Notes: a model not told the origin generated them from the letters alone. DNA of 64,000 nt from Pyrus communis (GCF_963583255.1 NC_084810.1:6293751-6357750); one strand, 5' to 3'; counted from the first letter of the stretch, positions 23,006 through 35,610 are shown. Program-made: numbers and translations.

Positions 23006-24971
23006 TTGGTGTTTTCAGCTATTAACAATTGTGGCCTAATTTTGGTTTTGTATATTGGGCTGGATCTCTGGTTTTGGATTGGGCCAAGTCTTTGGTGACA
23101 TGAAGGGTGATCTGATGGGCCACCACCAATGACACCACCACCTTGTCATGACCATCGTCAAACGCCTTCCACCACCACCACCCCTGTTTCTGCCCAACCA
23201 CCATCACCGCCACTACCAACTCGTCACAACCATTATCACTCCAACCTCACCTAGCGATAAGTCAATGATCGCTAGTATCAGCAATCCCACCACCTCTGCC
23301 ATCACATTTCCATGATCATATTTACAACTCCATCAAAATCTATATATTTATAACTTCATAGTATATAAAAGTTAATTAAATTCATACGTTTATAAATTCG
23401 TAAAGATCTTTTAAAATCTTTGTTCAATCCACCCCTTAGAAATAGTTGGCACATACGTAAGTGATAGACAAAATATATTAAGAGAAGTCTCTTTGTTAAT
23501 CAAAGAAGAGAGACTTATATGTAATTAGTATACTGTCATTGAGATGTATTGGTATGAATTAATATTATGTATAATTTGACATCGAATTTAAAACCTGAGT
23601 AACTATGGGCTAAAGAGAAAATCCCTCACCACCATGAATTAATATTATGTAATTTGACATCGAATTTCTCTTTCATGTAGTTGAGAGTTCAAGAGACAAC
23701 TTTAGTTGGCACGTAAGGGTACTACACATAAATTTTACAGTTTTTTACGCATTTTTCCTCTCCCACAACCAACCCTGGTTTGGTTCCCTCAATTAGTTAC
23801 AATAGCATTGAGAAGCATCCGTACAATGATATAGAAATGTCAGATTAGATTATATTGACCAAACAACCAAGTCCTTGGAACAAGTGAGGAGAATCCGGAA
23901 ATCCTCTATCATATATGTTCATCATACATCATGCGGTCAATTTTCGTCAGGTACTGTTTATATTTAATTTTAAATAAAACGATTTGTAATGATTTATGGT
24001 CACACAATGTACGATAAACAGATGTGATTGGATGATCCCCGAGATTCTCACAAAGAAGATTCGAAGAGGATCATCATTCCTTGAAATATTATTCATTTCA
24101 GAAGTAGCAGTTCTTGTCCATCCTTATTGGGAGTTACAAGTCTTATACTGTGTCTTCGTAGCTAACCACTTGGTTTCTGGCTATGCATGGCTCTTATCGA
24201 TCACAAGAAAGAAGATATATAAAATCAAGAGAGGGAGATTAACTTCAAGACAGAAGATATATAAGAGAGGGAAATTGAGGGCCACTTTGGAATTGCTACG
24301 ATTTTTTTTTTTAACTACTTCTAATGTGTTTTAAGAATAATCAGCTGTAAAATAAAGCATTTGAGCGTTTGGTCATGTATAAAGCAATGTAAAAGCACTT
24401 GATAAATTTTAGTGTAAAAGTGTTATAATTGTATATAACAACAAAAATGGACATGGTAGTGGGGTTAGTGGAACTGGCGAGGACAATGGTGGTGGTGGCA
24501 GCGACAAAGGTAAGGGTATGGTGGCAGTGCTAATAGTGGTGTGTGGTGGTTTGGGTGTAGAGGTAACAATGGTGATAGGAGAAGCAGCGGCAGTAGTGGA
24601 AGTTCTGGTGGCAGTGGTGGCGACTATGGTTATGGCAAGTATAGCGGCAGTGGCGACAACAATGGTGGATGTAGTGGTGGTGGTAACGATAATGATGGCA
24701 ATGAAGGTGGTGTCTGTAGTGATGGAGGTGGTGGCATTATGGTTGTGATGATGTTGGTAGCAACAATGGCGGTGGTAATGGGAGTGGTGGTGTAAAGTTA
24801 GTATTTGTAATGGTAGTTGGTGGCGATCACTTTGTTCTCCAATAGATAAAATGTTGGTAGAAGGTTAAATAATGTCATTTTTTAAAACTAATGAGGGTAA
24901 TGCAGAAATTGAATATACTCATTAAAGGATCAGCTCCACTTTTTATTAAAACAACTTTTAAAGCAACCTAC
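23006..24971. other. Intergenic region between MRE11 and a Copia element
   Basis: No gene is supported. There is a CCA-rich low-complexity stretch (about 23113-23250), a short local duplication (ATGAATTAATATTATGTA...TTTGACATCGAATTT at about 23553-23592 and 23631-23667) and a GGT-rich low-complexity tract (see separate entry). Around 24275 a GGGCCACTTTGGAATTGCT phrase resembles the end of a common plant hAT-type MITE, but a matching partner end was not found. Confidence 0.5.
24455..24795 (+). repeat. GGT-rich trinucleotide-like minisatellite
   Basis: About 340 bp made almost entirely of degenerate GGTGGT, GGTAGT, GGCAGT and AATGGT units. Open frames across it read as poly-Gly/Ser or poly-Val/Ala, purely because the unit length is three; they lack any other coding sign. 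A CCA-rich tract of opposite strand sense lies 1.2 kb upstream. Confidence 0.75.
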
Positions 24972-25227
24972 TGTTGTAAACTTTCCTAGTTTATATGTGA
25001 TTGTGTAATTTCTAGATTAGGTTTGATTCTAGTTATCATTTCCTCTTACAACTTGTATTCCTTGGCGATAAAGGAATTTCTTCTCTCCTTTACTACAATA
25101 AATAAAGGCACTATGTAAGATGGATAACACACACATTCCCCTACAATTCTACAAACACATCTCTCTCAATCTCTCTTTTCCTTGCCACCAGCCCCCTTAC
25201 CCTTGTCAGATAAAATAGGATACAACA
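24972..25227 (+). repeat. 5' LTR of the decayed Copia
   Basis: 256 bp, TG...CA, matched by the two halves of the 3' LTR. It is preceded by the target duplication CCTAC. Directly after it the sequence reads CGTTATAAGCACG, resembling the GTTATCAGCACG start of internal regions in related plant Copia elements and so likely the primer-binding site. Confidence 0.9.
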
Positions 25228-26707
25228 CGTTATAAGCACGCTCCTACCACTGCGCTTAGGAATTTGATGAGGAAATTTTCTGCATCAAACCAATTCATCC
25301 ATATCATCACACAATCAAATTCTTTCAAAACAACGATTTTTATCTCGATATTTTTGCAACCTTGATAGCATGAACATTCACCATAATGCATGACCCAACT
25401 TTACGTTTTTCGAATTTTAGATTCTACATAAATTGTGTATGCATTATATTCCTAATTGTTGAATTATGTGAATTTGATATTTTCCATAAATTGCATCAAA
25501 TATATGTACATGCATTAAACTATTGAATTGAATATACTTTGAATTGAATTGTATATGAATTGAATTGAAAAAAAAAAAAAAAAAAAAACAAGAAAAATTG
25601 AAATTGAAAAAGGCAACCTGGATTCTTCGAACCCATGCCCTTGTGCCATTGAACCAAGCCTACAGCTTTGGAGACCGAGCCAAGTCGGAGCCATGGGCTC
25701 CTAGTTTAAAACCCAGAACAAACCCAACGCCATCCATGGTGTCTCATTCCCTCATAAATGGGCCTGCAGCCCAATCCTGACTTTGGGTCCTCGTCCGATG
25801 ACCTACAGATCGTCTTCCCCCCTCCCAACGAGTTGTTTGGCCAAGATTCATTTTGAATCTCATCGGTTTTTCTTCAAAATTCCAATTAATTTTCCTAGGG
25901 TTTTTAAAACGTTAAGAGTCGCCACTATCCGTTTACCTTTATGGGTCGCCATCGAAACCACGATCATTTACCGTGATTTTTGCACCAAGACACGACCACC
26001 TGAAGCTGTGTCGCCGGTTATCCTCTTCGGCGAAACTCACCCAACACACACTGGGATGTTCGATCCAAAACCCAAGCCTTTGGGCTTGGCCCGTTCTCGG
26101 TGATAGCTCCAGCCCGTTGGGCTTTTGAGCTCCCCTCAACCTAATTGTTTTACCCTGGCCTGCAAAGAAAAACAAACATTTTTTTTGGGCTCGCCTGAAG
26201 CGGCCAGTATGGAAAGAGAAAACAAAGACAAGAAAGACCAAAAAAAAAAAAAAACACTTTTTTTGTCTTGTTTTTGGGCTTGCCTGCAGCAGCCCATCTC
26301 TCTGGCCGGTTCTCACCGTGGCCTTATAGTACCACCCAAGCCCAATTTTTTTCGGGCTGGGCTACACGGCCTGAGATTTTAATTCAATTCTAATTATAGA
26401 CCCAAAGTTCTATTTGCATATTTTCTTGTTGCATATTTATGTGTATATATTTGCATTTATCTGGAGGAACATATGAACCTGAAGTTCATAATTATTTTGA
26501 AACTTGAAGTTTCTATAAACATGTCTTGTTTAAAAGCCTAAAGTTTTCATTAAACAAAACATCACCCATGAAAACCCAAAGTTGTTTCATGCGAATCTTA
26601 ACCAATACATGTCTATTAGAATATGAATGTTCTACTCCTATGTGAATGGATTGATTTTTTTCTCCATTACACTAACCACATCTTGTCCATTTATTTTGTG
26701 ATAGGAA

Positions 26708-27670
26708 CATGTCGAATTTGAACAAACTCGACTTCACAACTTTGGAAGGAACTACCTCAAGTGGGTCCAAGATGTGAAGTTTCACCTCACTACAAAGAAC
26801 TTGTGTCCCGCTGTTAAAGAAGAGACGGACAATCCCATTGGTGAAGCTGAGAAAGCCACTGCTATGATCTTCATCCGAAGACATATTCATGATACCTTAC
26901 AAGCCAAGTACCTTGCTGAGGAAGATCCATGTGCACTATGGGTCGCTTTAGCTGATCGTTTTGATCACCAAAAGGACATATTCTTGCCTGAAGCAAGACA
27001 TGACTAGCAGCATTTACGCTTCCAAGACTGTAAATGTGTGAATGAATATAATTATGAAGTTTGTTGAATTTGATCACTTCTCAAGTTTTGTAACAAAACT
27101 TTGATTGAAGAGGATCTCCTAGAGAAGACCTATTCAATTTTCTATGCTACTAATATTGTCATGCAACAACAATATAGAGCTCAAAAGTTCACTAAGTTCT
27201 TGAATTTGATCTCTATTTTACTTCTCGTTGTAAAACAGAACCAGCTGTTGATGAAGAATCATAAGCTCGACGTACTGGGGCGACTACTGTGCCTAAAGCA
27301 CATTATAGCACAAACCAACACCCAAAACACCAAAAAATGCGTGGTAAAGGTGGCCAGAAGCCATCATGCGAAAGTCAACAGGGTTAAGGCCCATCTAAGG
27401 GGGAAACAAAGCCCAGAAGCGCTCAAACCTTGCTCCAAAGGCCCCGAACTTCAAGAATAAAGGCAAAGCACCTGAAACCATGCATGCAAATATGTGTTAT
27501 CGTTGTGGTTCAAATGACCATTGGTCCCGTGAGCTCCCCGGAAGGTTATAGCTAAATATCATTCTTGTCGTAAGAAGTTCGAATCAAACTTCGTGCAAGT
27601 GGACGAACAGGAGACTATAAAGATGGAGGTTTCTGACTTTCAAGAGGATACCACCCCTATGGAAGATTAG
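26708..27670 (+). pseudogene. Copia gag remnant
   Basis: Gag begins at ATG 26708 (MSNLNKLDF) but reaches a stop within about 25 codons. The rest is spread over several frames: 26774-27007 (EEETDNPIGEAEKATAMIF...ALWVALADRFDHQ) and 27101-27250 (EEDLLEKTY...QQQYRAQKF). A zinc-knuckle start, CYRCGSNDHWSR, lies at about 27497-27532; the expected last cysteine is replaced, reading leucine. The protein would have packaged element RNA; it cannot be made intact. Confidence 0.8.
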
Positions 27671-27927
27671 AATCTTAGACATAAACTATTTTTTTAGTTA
27701 AAATTACACAATGGGGCCAAATTCCACCTAGTGGCCGAACCCTCCTTTGTTTTTTGGTTGAGTTTGGAACACTTTTCCTTTATGTTTAGATTATTTGTTG
27801 GTGATTTGTTTTGGATATTAAGTTTTAATTAATTACCATCCTTGAATAAATGAAATTATTTTGATTGATATTTGTTTTTAGGATCTTTTATGCGTGTGAC
27901 CGACTCAAATTAATTTTTCATTCTAGG

Positions 27928-30900
27928 TATGACTAGTAGGGAAGTTAGTTATCTAGCTGATAGTGCAACCATACACACCATTTTGAATGAACGCATCTAT
28001 TTCACTAACTTCATACCCAAGAATGTACCTCTGACAACCTTCTTAGGCCCATCCAACTTGATAGAAGGATACGGTAAGGCACGTATAACGTTGTCCAATG
28101 GTACAATCTTAACCATTGTTGAGGCACTCTATTCTCCACATTCCGGAAGAACGTTGTTAAGTTTCAAGGACATTAGAGATAACAATTACCACACTAAAAC
28201 CCACGTAGAAAACGAAGTTGAATTTTTGTGCATAACCTCCCACGAATATGGCCAGAAACGTATTCTAGAAAAGATGGAGCGTATCCTGAGTGGTCTGTAT
28301 ACTATGACCATACGCCCTATAAAATGCCACTATGTGGCCATCCCTAATACTGGGACCGTGCGCGAAATTACACTTTGGCATGATCATTTGGAACATCCTA
28401 GACAAACAGTGATGCACCGTATCCTCAAATCATCACACGGACATCCACTAACCCGAAGTTTAGGTTATATCCAAGGAATTACATGTCAAACATGTTTTAT
28501 GGGAAAGCTTATTACTAAGCCTTCTTATGACAAGATTCGTTTGAATCCTCCCATTTTTCTAAAACAGATTCAGGGGGAAATTTATGGATCGATTCACCCT
28601 CCATACGAACCATTTAGATACTTTATGGTTTTGGTTGACGCTTCCACATGTTGGTCACACGTGTGATTGTTGCCCACAAAGAACGCTGCATTCTCCAAAC
28701 CGTTGGCTCAGGTTATCAAGCTCAGGGCTCATCACCCTGATTATCCGATCAAATATATTCGATTGGATAATGCTGGAAAATTCACATCTAAAACTTTTGA
28801 TGACTATTGCATGTCGATTGGGGTTGAAATTGAATATCTCGTACCCTATATTCACACCCAAAATAGCCTGGCTCATTAAGCACTTACAAATGATTGCTCG
28901 ATCGTTGGTCATACGTACCAAGTTCTCGATCGCTGCTTGGGGCCATGCAATATTGCACGCAACAAAGTTGGTCCGCCTGAGGCCTATTGCAACATAACCA
29001 TTTAGTACCCTTCAGTTGGTTACCGAATACGAACCCGACATATCACATCTGCGTGTTTTGGTTGTGCTGTCTATGTGCCGATCTCACCGCTCTTACGTAC
29101 AAAAATAAGGCTTCATCAAAGGATGAGAATTTATGTCGGATATGATTCTTCTTCGATTATTCATTACTTAGAACCTTTGACAGGCGATCTGTTTACCACT
29201 CATTTCGCGTATTGTCACTTCTATGAGACAGTCTTCCTATCATTAGAGGGAGATAAGAACGTTAACGTTCCTGAAGAACGACGTGAATTATCATGGACAA
29301 CCCTCACTTTGTCTCATTTAGACCCCCGCACCGCTCAGTCTGAAACTGAAGTGCAGCATATATTAAATCTCCAGAATATAGCTCAGAGCATGCTAGATGC
29401 TTTTACCGATCTAAGGCGAATGACAAGATCACATATTCCAGCTTTAAAAACGCCTGCAAAGATGGATGTACCAAATGTACAACGAACTTCCCTCATGGAG
29501 GCCTGGGACACCAATCTTGGTGATCTACGTAAATTATCGGCTAGTTAATCATCTGCCTTTATACAAAAGCATGACAGACCTCTTAGTTTAAAGGATTCAC
29601 ATCCCCAAAAGAGGAAATCCATGGCACAAGGTCTTGAAGAGCCTACATAAATCTGACTATCGCTTACTCATTATATCCATCGCATGAGGAAATTCTAGAT
29701 TATGGAAGCGTCCTTGAAGAGACGAATCATCTTCCTGAGAATTGTGAGATTTCGGTCTACTATGCTACCTTAGATGATGTGTGGCGTAGAAATGAGATGA
29801 TCATCGAAAATGCAATAGCATTTGTAGTAACTACTGAGATCATGTTGAGTGATGACATTGAACTATGTTCTGTTGATGATTGTCGACATAGAACTTATTG
29901 GTCAAACTGGAAATAAGCAATCTAAGTCAAATTCAATTCGCTTGCGAATTGTAAGGTGTTTGGATCTGTAGCTTCTACTTTTCCATATGTGAAGCTCATT
30001 GACTACAAGTGGGTTTTCGTTCGAAAGTGTAATGAGAAGAACGAAATTATGCGTTACAAAGCTTGTCTTGTTGCACAAGGTTTCTCACAACGCCCCGAGA
30101 TTAACTATGACGAAACTTATTCACCAATTATGGATGTGATTACTTTTCACTACCTTATCAGTTTGGTAGTTTCCAAAAAACTGAGTATGCAGTGCATGGA
30201 CGTAGTAATTGCGTATCTCTATGGGGATCTTGATACGAAATTTATATGAAAGTTCCAGAAGGACTTACATTGACTGGTTCAAATATTTCTCACCCCGGAA
30301 CACGCTCTCAATTCGGCTAGGACGTTCATTTTATGGTTTGAAATAATCCGGAAGAATGTGGTATAACCGTCTGATTAAGTATTTAACTAGTTAGGGATAT
30401 GTGAACAACGAACTATGCCCTTGTGTGTTCATTAAGAAGTCACATTCCGGATTTACGATTATTGCAGTATATGTTAATGACATGAACTTTATCGAAACTC
30501 CTGAAGAGCTCGCAAGAACTGTTGCGCACTTGAAGTCGAAATTTGAGATGAAAGATCTAAGAAAGACTCGATACTGTCTCAGTCTCGAGATAGAGCACCA
30601 TTTGGATGGAATCCCAGTACATCAATCGAACTATACCCAAAAGGTGTTGCGCCGCTTTAATGAGGACAAAGCAAAGCCTTCAAGTACTCTTATGGTCGTT
30701 CAATCACTAGATGCAAAATGAAATCCCTTACGTCCGAAGGTGGATGATGAAGAGATTTTGGAGCTTGAATTTCCTTATCTAAGTACGATAGGCGCTTTAT
30801 TGTACTTAGCTCAATGCACTAGACCCGACATTTCCTTCGTTGTTAATCTTTTGACATTGGACTGGAGTGAAAAACATCTTCCGTTACCTTAAGGGTACTA

Positions 30901-31472
30901 CGAATTTGGGTTTGTTCTATCTATACGGATCCTCGAGTGATGCAGCACCCCCTAATTCTTGCGTCGATTCTCGCCTTGTTGATTATGCCGATGCAGGATA
31001 TTTTTCTTATCTGCACAAGGCATGTTCTGAAACGGGTTATACCTTTACCATTGGAGGCACCGAAATCTCTTGGAGGTCAACTAAACAAACCTTAGTTGCC
31101 ACTTCCTATAACCATGCTAAAATTCTCGCCTTACATGAAGCAACTCGAGAATACTTTTGGTTGAGAGCAATTGTGAGCCATATTCAAAGCTCTTGCGATC
31201 TTTACCCAACTGTTGATGTCCCGACAACGATCTTTGAAGACAACACAACATACATTGAACATCTCAATAAGGGTTATATCAAAAGAGACAATACCAAGCA
31301 CATTGCACTGAAATTCTTCTTTTCACATCAACAACAAGAGCATCAGAAGATTGAAGTCACGCAAATCCATTCACAAGACAATATGGCCAACCTCTTCACC
31401 AAATCATTGCCGAAGACAACATTTCAGAAGCTTGTTCATGGAATTGGTATGCATAAACTTTCTGAGTTGTAA
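27928..31472 (+). pseudogene. Copia pol remnant (protease, integrase, RT, RNase H)
   Basis: The order of domains is Copia-like. The protease active site reads LADSAT instead of DSG (about 27953). A GAG-pre-integrase block with LWHDHL follows (about 28375), then integrase core pieces in shifted frames (28584-28880), reverse transcriptase beginning with DYKWVFVRK (about 30001) and a YVND in place of the catalytic YVDD (30470-30481), and RNase H (30867-31472, ending HGIGMHKLSEL). Several stops and frameshifts lie between blocks. Confidence 0.85.
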
Positions 31473-31891
31473 CATTGCTATTTTTCTTTGGAATTATGTC
31501 AAACTCAGGGAGAGTATCCTGAAGAATACTTGCGTGATCTTAATATACTCTTTTTCCCTATGATTAGGAGCATTTTTCCCACTGTGTTTTTGTTACCTAA
31601 CTAGGTTTTAACGAGGCACTCATCTTGGGCTGGTAATATCCCTGATGATATCCCTTAGACATTTCTTTTGACTTTTGCATTTCTCACACATTTTTCCTTA
31701 GACTATGGATTTTGTCCCTACTCAAGGTTTTGCCATAGCCTTAGGGTTTTTAGTGAGACTCACTTACTTATGCAAGTTCCTACCTTATTGAGAATAAGCG
31801 TTGTTCCTTAGAATCAGTGCCGACGAGTCGACTTCCTCAACTTTTGCATGATGCTAAATCTACCTTGAGTATTTACACACTCAAGGGTGAG

Positions 31892-33112
31892 TGTTGTAAA
31901 CTTTCCTAGTTTATATGTGATTGCGTAAATCCTAGATTAGATTCTATTATAGTTATCATTTCCTGTTACAACTTGTATTCATTAGGTATGAAGGAATTTC
32001 TTTTATCCTTTACTACTATAAATAAAGGCACTATGTAGGATGGATAACTGGGGATGGAAAAAAAAAATACCAAAAATCCAAAACTGAACCGAAACCAAAC
32101 CCAAAAAAACCCGAACCGAAAATCCCAAAAATTTTAGTATTGATCCCGACTTATTCGGTATGGGACTCGGTCTCACATCTTAACACCATTTGGTATCCAT
32201 ATCCCAAACCGAACTTTAATAAATATCTATAATGGTGCAGAAAAGCACTTAAGCACATGATGTGTGCAGAAAACCCATGTCCTGAACCGAACTTTAATAT
32301 CTATGATATATTATTAAAATAAGCAAAGTGTGTAGAAAAGCACATGATATGTTGTGTGCTGTCAATATTTCTATCAAGCAAACTGCAAACATATCTATAA
32401 TGGCCTATTATATAATATTAAAATAAGTGAAGTGTGCAAAAAAGCACATAGGTGCTATCTAAAGATTCAGACTCTTTAGACAAAGTCTCTCCCATCTCAC
32501 TCTCTTCCGTCTATTCATTCGCCAAGGTCATAGACTCTTTCTGTCTCTCCTTTCGAATTCAAAGCTCAAAGGTCACCCACCCATCATCCTCTCACCATCT
32601 GACTCCGACAATCTCTCTCTACTTCAACCACCACCACATCTCACTGCTTCATCCCCACCTCCGATTCTCTCCAGCAATTATCTGTGTGTGTGGGGTTTCC
32701 AATTAAGGTTAGGGTTTCAAATTGGGGAGGGCTTAGGGTTTCAAATTGGGGCTTGGGTTAGGAGGAAGACGAAGGTTTGACTAACTCTTCACTCTATCTC
32801 TCTCTACACCTTCAATCTTCACTGATTCACTCATTGTCTCTGATTTTAAATTGGGGTTTTAATGCAGGTTCGGTTTCAAAAAATTCCGAAATACCGAAAA
32901 TATTTCGGGAATACCCAAATTTTGGTTTGGGATTGGTCGTCAGATTTCCGGTTTGGGACTTGATATGCCGTTTTCGGTTCATTATCCCATACCGAACCAG
33001 CTTTAGGGATATCACACACATTCTCCTACAATTCTACAAACATATCTCTCTCAATCTCTCTTCTCCTTGCCGCCGACCCCTTTACCCTTATCAGATAAAA
33101 TAAGCTGCAACA
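31892..33112 (+). repeat. 3' LTR of the decayed Copia, interrupted
   Basis: The left half (31892-32048) and the right half (33014-33112) together match the 5' LTR. A short purine stretch, AAGGGTGAG, precedes the LTR as its polypurine tract. The extra 965 bp in the middle are an hAT-like insertion plus its target duplication. Confidence 0.88.
32049..33005. mobile_element. Non-autonomous hAT-like insertion inside the Copia 3' LTR
   Basis: The insert is bounded by related 8-mers TGGATAAC (32041-32048) and GGGATATC (33006-33013), 6 of 8 identical. Its ends, TGGGGATGG on the left and CCAGCTTTA on the right, fit the loose plant hAT terminal pattern. Subterminal regions are full of CCGAA/TTCGG repeats (CGAACCGAAA, CGGTATGGGA, CGGTTTGGGA), typical of hAT ends. 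The middle holds tandemly repeated AAAAGCACAT units (32230-32450) and CT-rich, TTAGGGTTTC-containing leader-like sequence (32460-32870), without a transposase. Confidence 0.6.
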
Positions 33113-33117
33113 CCTAC

Positions 33118-33235
33118 ATGTTTTTAAAAGCAATTATCTGGATGTCCATGCTTTTAAAATAAGTAGGATATTTTATTTTTACTAAATATTTTTTATTATT
33201 TAACTTTAAAGTGAAATAAGTTTTGATCAAAAAAT

Positions 33236-33271
<36 letters not shown>

Positions 33272-34273
33272 AAAAAAAGGGGCAATACCAAACAGAACCT
33301 GAGTATGATCCAAGGGGTACGGTCGAATTGTTAATCATATACCTACAACACATTCACATGCATGCTTATGCCCACCATCTCATATTTTGTACAACAATAA
33401 TTGATTGTACAGGGAAAACGTTCTACACTCTGTAGTGAAGAGATTGATTAACTATCTACCTAAATATATGCACACACAAATTAATGGACCTCACTTTAAA
33501 TTGATGTGTGCTATGGTACTCACAATTTTTTTAAATACATATAATGATATTCCTACTCCAAAAAGAGGAGTGTAACTTAATTCACATAATAAATTAGTCA
33601 TAGTAAGGTATTCAACTTAGTACAAACAGTAAACCCTTTTTGTTATACATGTGATCCAAATTTGAGATCTCAATTACAAGTGAAGAGAAATATCAATTTT
33701 ATTCACTTTTCATGCATATATAGAGAGACTAATTGAAACAATTCTTAAAGAAAAACAAAGAAATGGTATTTTTCGACGTGACAAATATTGTCACATGATA
33801 CTAATGTGCTCATGTTACGTTACATGTATCTACATAACACATATTATGCTCTGCTGATGTGAAATTTTCAATGTTTACTACAAGGTTTTTCTTCTCTGCA
33901 GCTCCATTTAAAGTATGCCACTTCCTTTTTTTTTCCTAAAATAACAAATACAATAAAGTTATCAGAAATTTATACTAATAGTATAATAGATAAATTTGAA
34001 AAATAAAAAAAATAATGCTATATTTATCATATATTTATATTATTATCTGTATCTTCACTCAGTAAAGATGGAGCCACCAATATATATAGATCTCATCCGT
34101 AGAAGATACCATAAAAAAAGTGATGCAATAATAAAAAGCCAAAAAGTAATTATGGGACAGTTTCATTTTACTAGAGGACAAAGAAAATAGCCTTTGTACG
34201 AACTCGCAGCCTTAACCCGGCGGCAGTGGGGCTCATCCGTGTTGCACTAAACGCCAAATATCCCTGATACCTA
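33118..34273. other. AT-rich intergenic spacer
   Basis: No gene or element was recognised. It contains a (TA)13 microsatellite at 33241-33266 and scattered short AT runs. Confidence 0.5.
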
Positions 34274-34288
34274 ACATGCAAAGTGTTG

Positions 34289-34426
34289 GCAAGTGGTTCT
34301 TTACTACAATGATAGAAATGTGTTGAGTTTTTACATGATAGCGTAGGTTCGAACTCCATTGAAAACTAATCTACCATCTAATTTAACAAAATTTATAATT
34401 TCAAGAAAAAAAAAAAAAAAAAAAAG
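34289..34426 (+). mobile_element. SINE with 15-bp target duplication
   Basis: A short tRNA-like retroposon. The start GCAAGTGGTTC resembles a pol III A box, GTAGGTTCGAACTCC at about 34346 is a good B box, and a run of about 20 A closes it. The perfect 15-mer ACATGCAAAGTGTTG occurs at 34274-34288 and 34427-34441. Perfect duplications of this length are the signature of LINE-driven insertion and imply a fairly recent event. Confidence 0.88.
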
Positions 34427-34727
34427 ACATGCAAAGTGTTGAATGCTTACGTGTGCTACAACAAAAAATTTATTGATTATTTACTTAAAATAATCATCAA
34501 GGGTAGAGAGTAAATTATTGATTTGTTCTTTAAATTATTACGGTCGTGGAAATTAAGTCTTTAAACTCATTAAAAATTGTCAATTTTATTATCTTATTAA
34601 AAGATTTGAAGCTGCTCTATCCATATTTTTCTCAATGTGAGACGTTTTAAGAGGTAAAATGTTGGCATATTCTAGCTCATAAGCCCTTAACATTTCATTT
34701 AAGTTATGAATCTAACTACCAATTTAC

Positions 34728-34893
34728 TCGTTACTCAGTAGTACAATCTGGTGGTATTCCTCTTCACTTGTAAGTGAGAGTTCTTATGTTCGAATATGGT
34801 AGATGGCAAATTCGATACCAAATTAGGTTACCCATTGTGTGACTTAGCTAAACTCTCTCTCCCCTTAGTATAAGATTTATTGTTGTACTAAAA

Positions 34894-34934
<41 letters not shown>
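34728..34934 (+). mobile_element. SINE with 10-bp target duplication and long poly-A tail
   Basis: A box-like TCTGGTGGTATTCC (about 34748) and B box-like TATGTTCGAATATGG (34787-34801) are followed by a unique body and about 43 A. ACCAATTTAC flanks it at 34718-34727 and 34935-34944. The same family recurs inverted at 35109, 35443 and 39296. This family differs from the SINE at 34289. Confidence 0.85.
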
Positions 34935-34937
<3 letters not shown>

Positions 34938-35108
34938 AATTTACCGTGCAAAAGTTAACTCTATACATTATTTTTTCCAAAAAAAATGTTTTTGAAACTC
35001 ATTAAAAACTGTCAATCTACTTTCCAAGATTTATCACAAACAAGTTGTGTTGCTGAAATTAATAAAAAATTAAATAAAATAGCTTTAGATCTAAAACTAA
35101 TATATATA

Positions 35109-35276
35109 TTTTTTTAACAATCGATATTATCTACACTCAGAGGTGGGGGTAGGCTTAACCTCATAATGGGTTAGCAATAATGTGGTTCAAATTCGTCTTT
35201 GGCAAACATTGAACCTAAGACCTCTTACTTACAAGTGAAGAATAATACCACTATACCATAATACTAAGTGGCAAGA
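35109..35276 (-). mobile_element. SINE copy, inverted
   Basis: It begins with a T run followed by AACAATCGATATTATCTACACT and ends with the reverse complement of the A-box region (ACTTGTAAG... reads CTTACAAGTGAAGAATAATACC). It corresponds block for block to the SINE at 34728-34934 on the opposite strand. No target duplication was identified. Confidence 0.75.
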
Positions 35277-35442
35277 TTGATAATTAGTCTTGTCATTTCA
35301 TTTTCATTGAGACAATATAATGAAACTCATAATCTAACTAAATTATATTTTAAAACCCAACCCCATTTTTCTCCCCCTTCTCAGCACTTATGTTAATCTT
35401 AGGGCTTAACTTGTGGTTATAATTAAGGTAGGGAAATCTTTC

Positions 35443-35610
35443 TTTTTTAATAATTCAATATTATCTACATTAGAGAATGGAGAGTGGACTAAGCGTTACA
35501 ATGGACTAGCCATAAACAATCTGAACTTCAGCCTTGGAGATAATCGAACTTAGGACCTCTCCCTTACAAGTGAACAGAAATTCACTAGACCATAATACTA
35601 AATGGCAAGA
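35443..35610 (-). mobile_element. SINE copy, inverted
   Basis: Same organisation as the inverted copy 330 bp upstream: T run, TTATCTACATTAGAG block, GATAATCGAACTTAGGACC (inverted B box) and CTTACAAGTGAA. It ends near AAATGGCAAG. The two inverted copies share their terminal phrases (CATAATACTAAGTGGCAAG versus CATAATACTAAATGGCAAG). Confidence 0.75.

Larger units (their letters stand above)
24972..33112 (+). mobile_element. Copia LTR retrotransposon, complete but decayed
   Basis: An 8.1 kb Ty1/Copia element. The 5' LTR is 24972-25227 and the 3' LTR 31892-33112, the latter enlarged by an insertion. Both LTRs start TGTTGTAAACTTTCC and end CAACA. The 5-bp direct repeat CCTAC flanks the element at 24967-24971 and 33113-33117, fixing its ends. 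Inside come a long non-coding leader (25228-26700), gag, then protease, integrase, reverse transcriptase and RNase H in Copia order. Stops and frameshifts throughout make it inactive. Confidence 0.92.

Noticed and set aside
22752..23219. Several open frames around the MRE11 leader
   Set aside because: Not in frame with any MRE11 exon, and the leader intron explains the region.
24518..24795. Two overlapping Gly/Ser- and Val/Ala-rich open frames
   Set aside because: They are by-products of a GGT-rich trinucleotide repeat with no other coding signal.
34340..34365. tRNA-like B box GGTTCGAACTCC
   Set aside because: No cloverleaf can be drawn; the 15-bp duplications and poly-A show a SINE instead of a tRNA gene.
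34728..35610. Regularly spaced repeats that might suggest a CRISPR-like array
   Set aside because: The repeats are SINE copies in different orientations with unequal spacing, in a plant genome.
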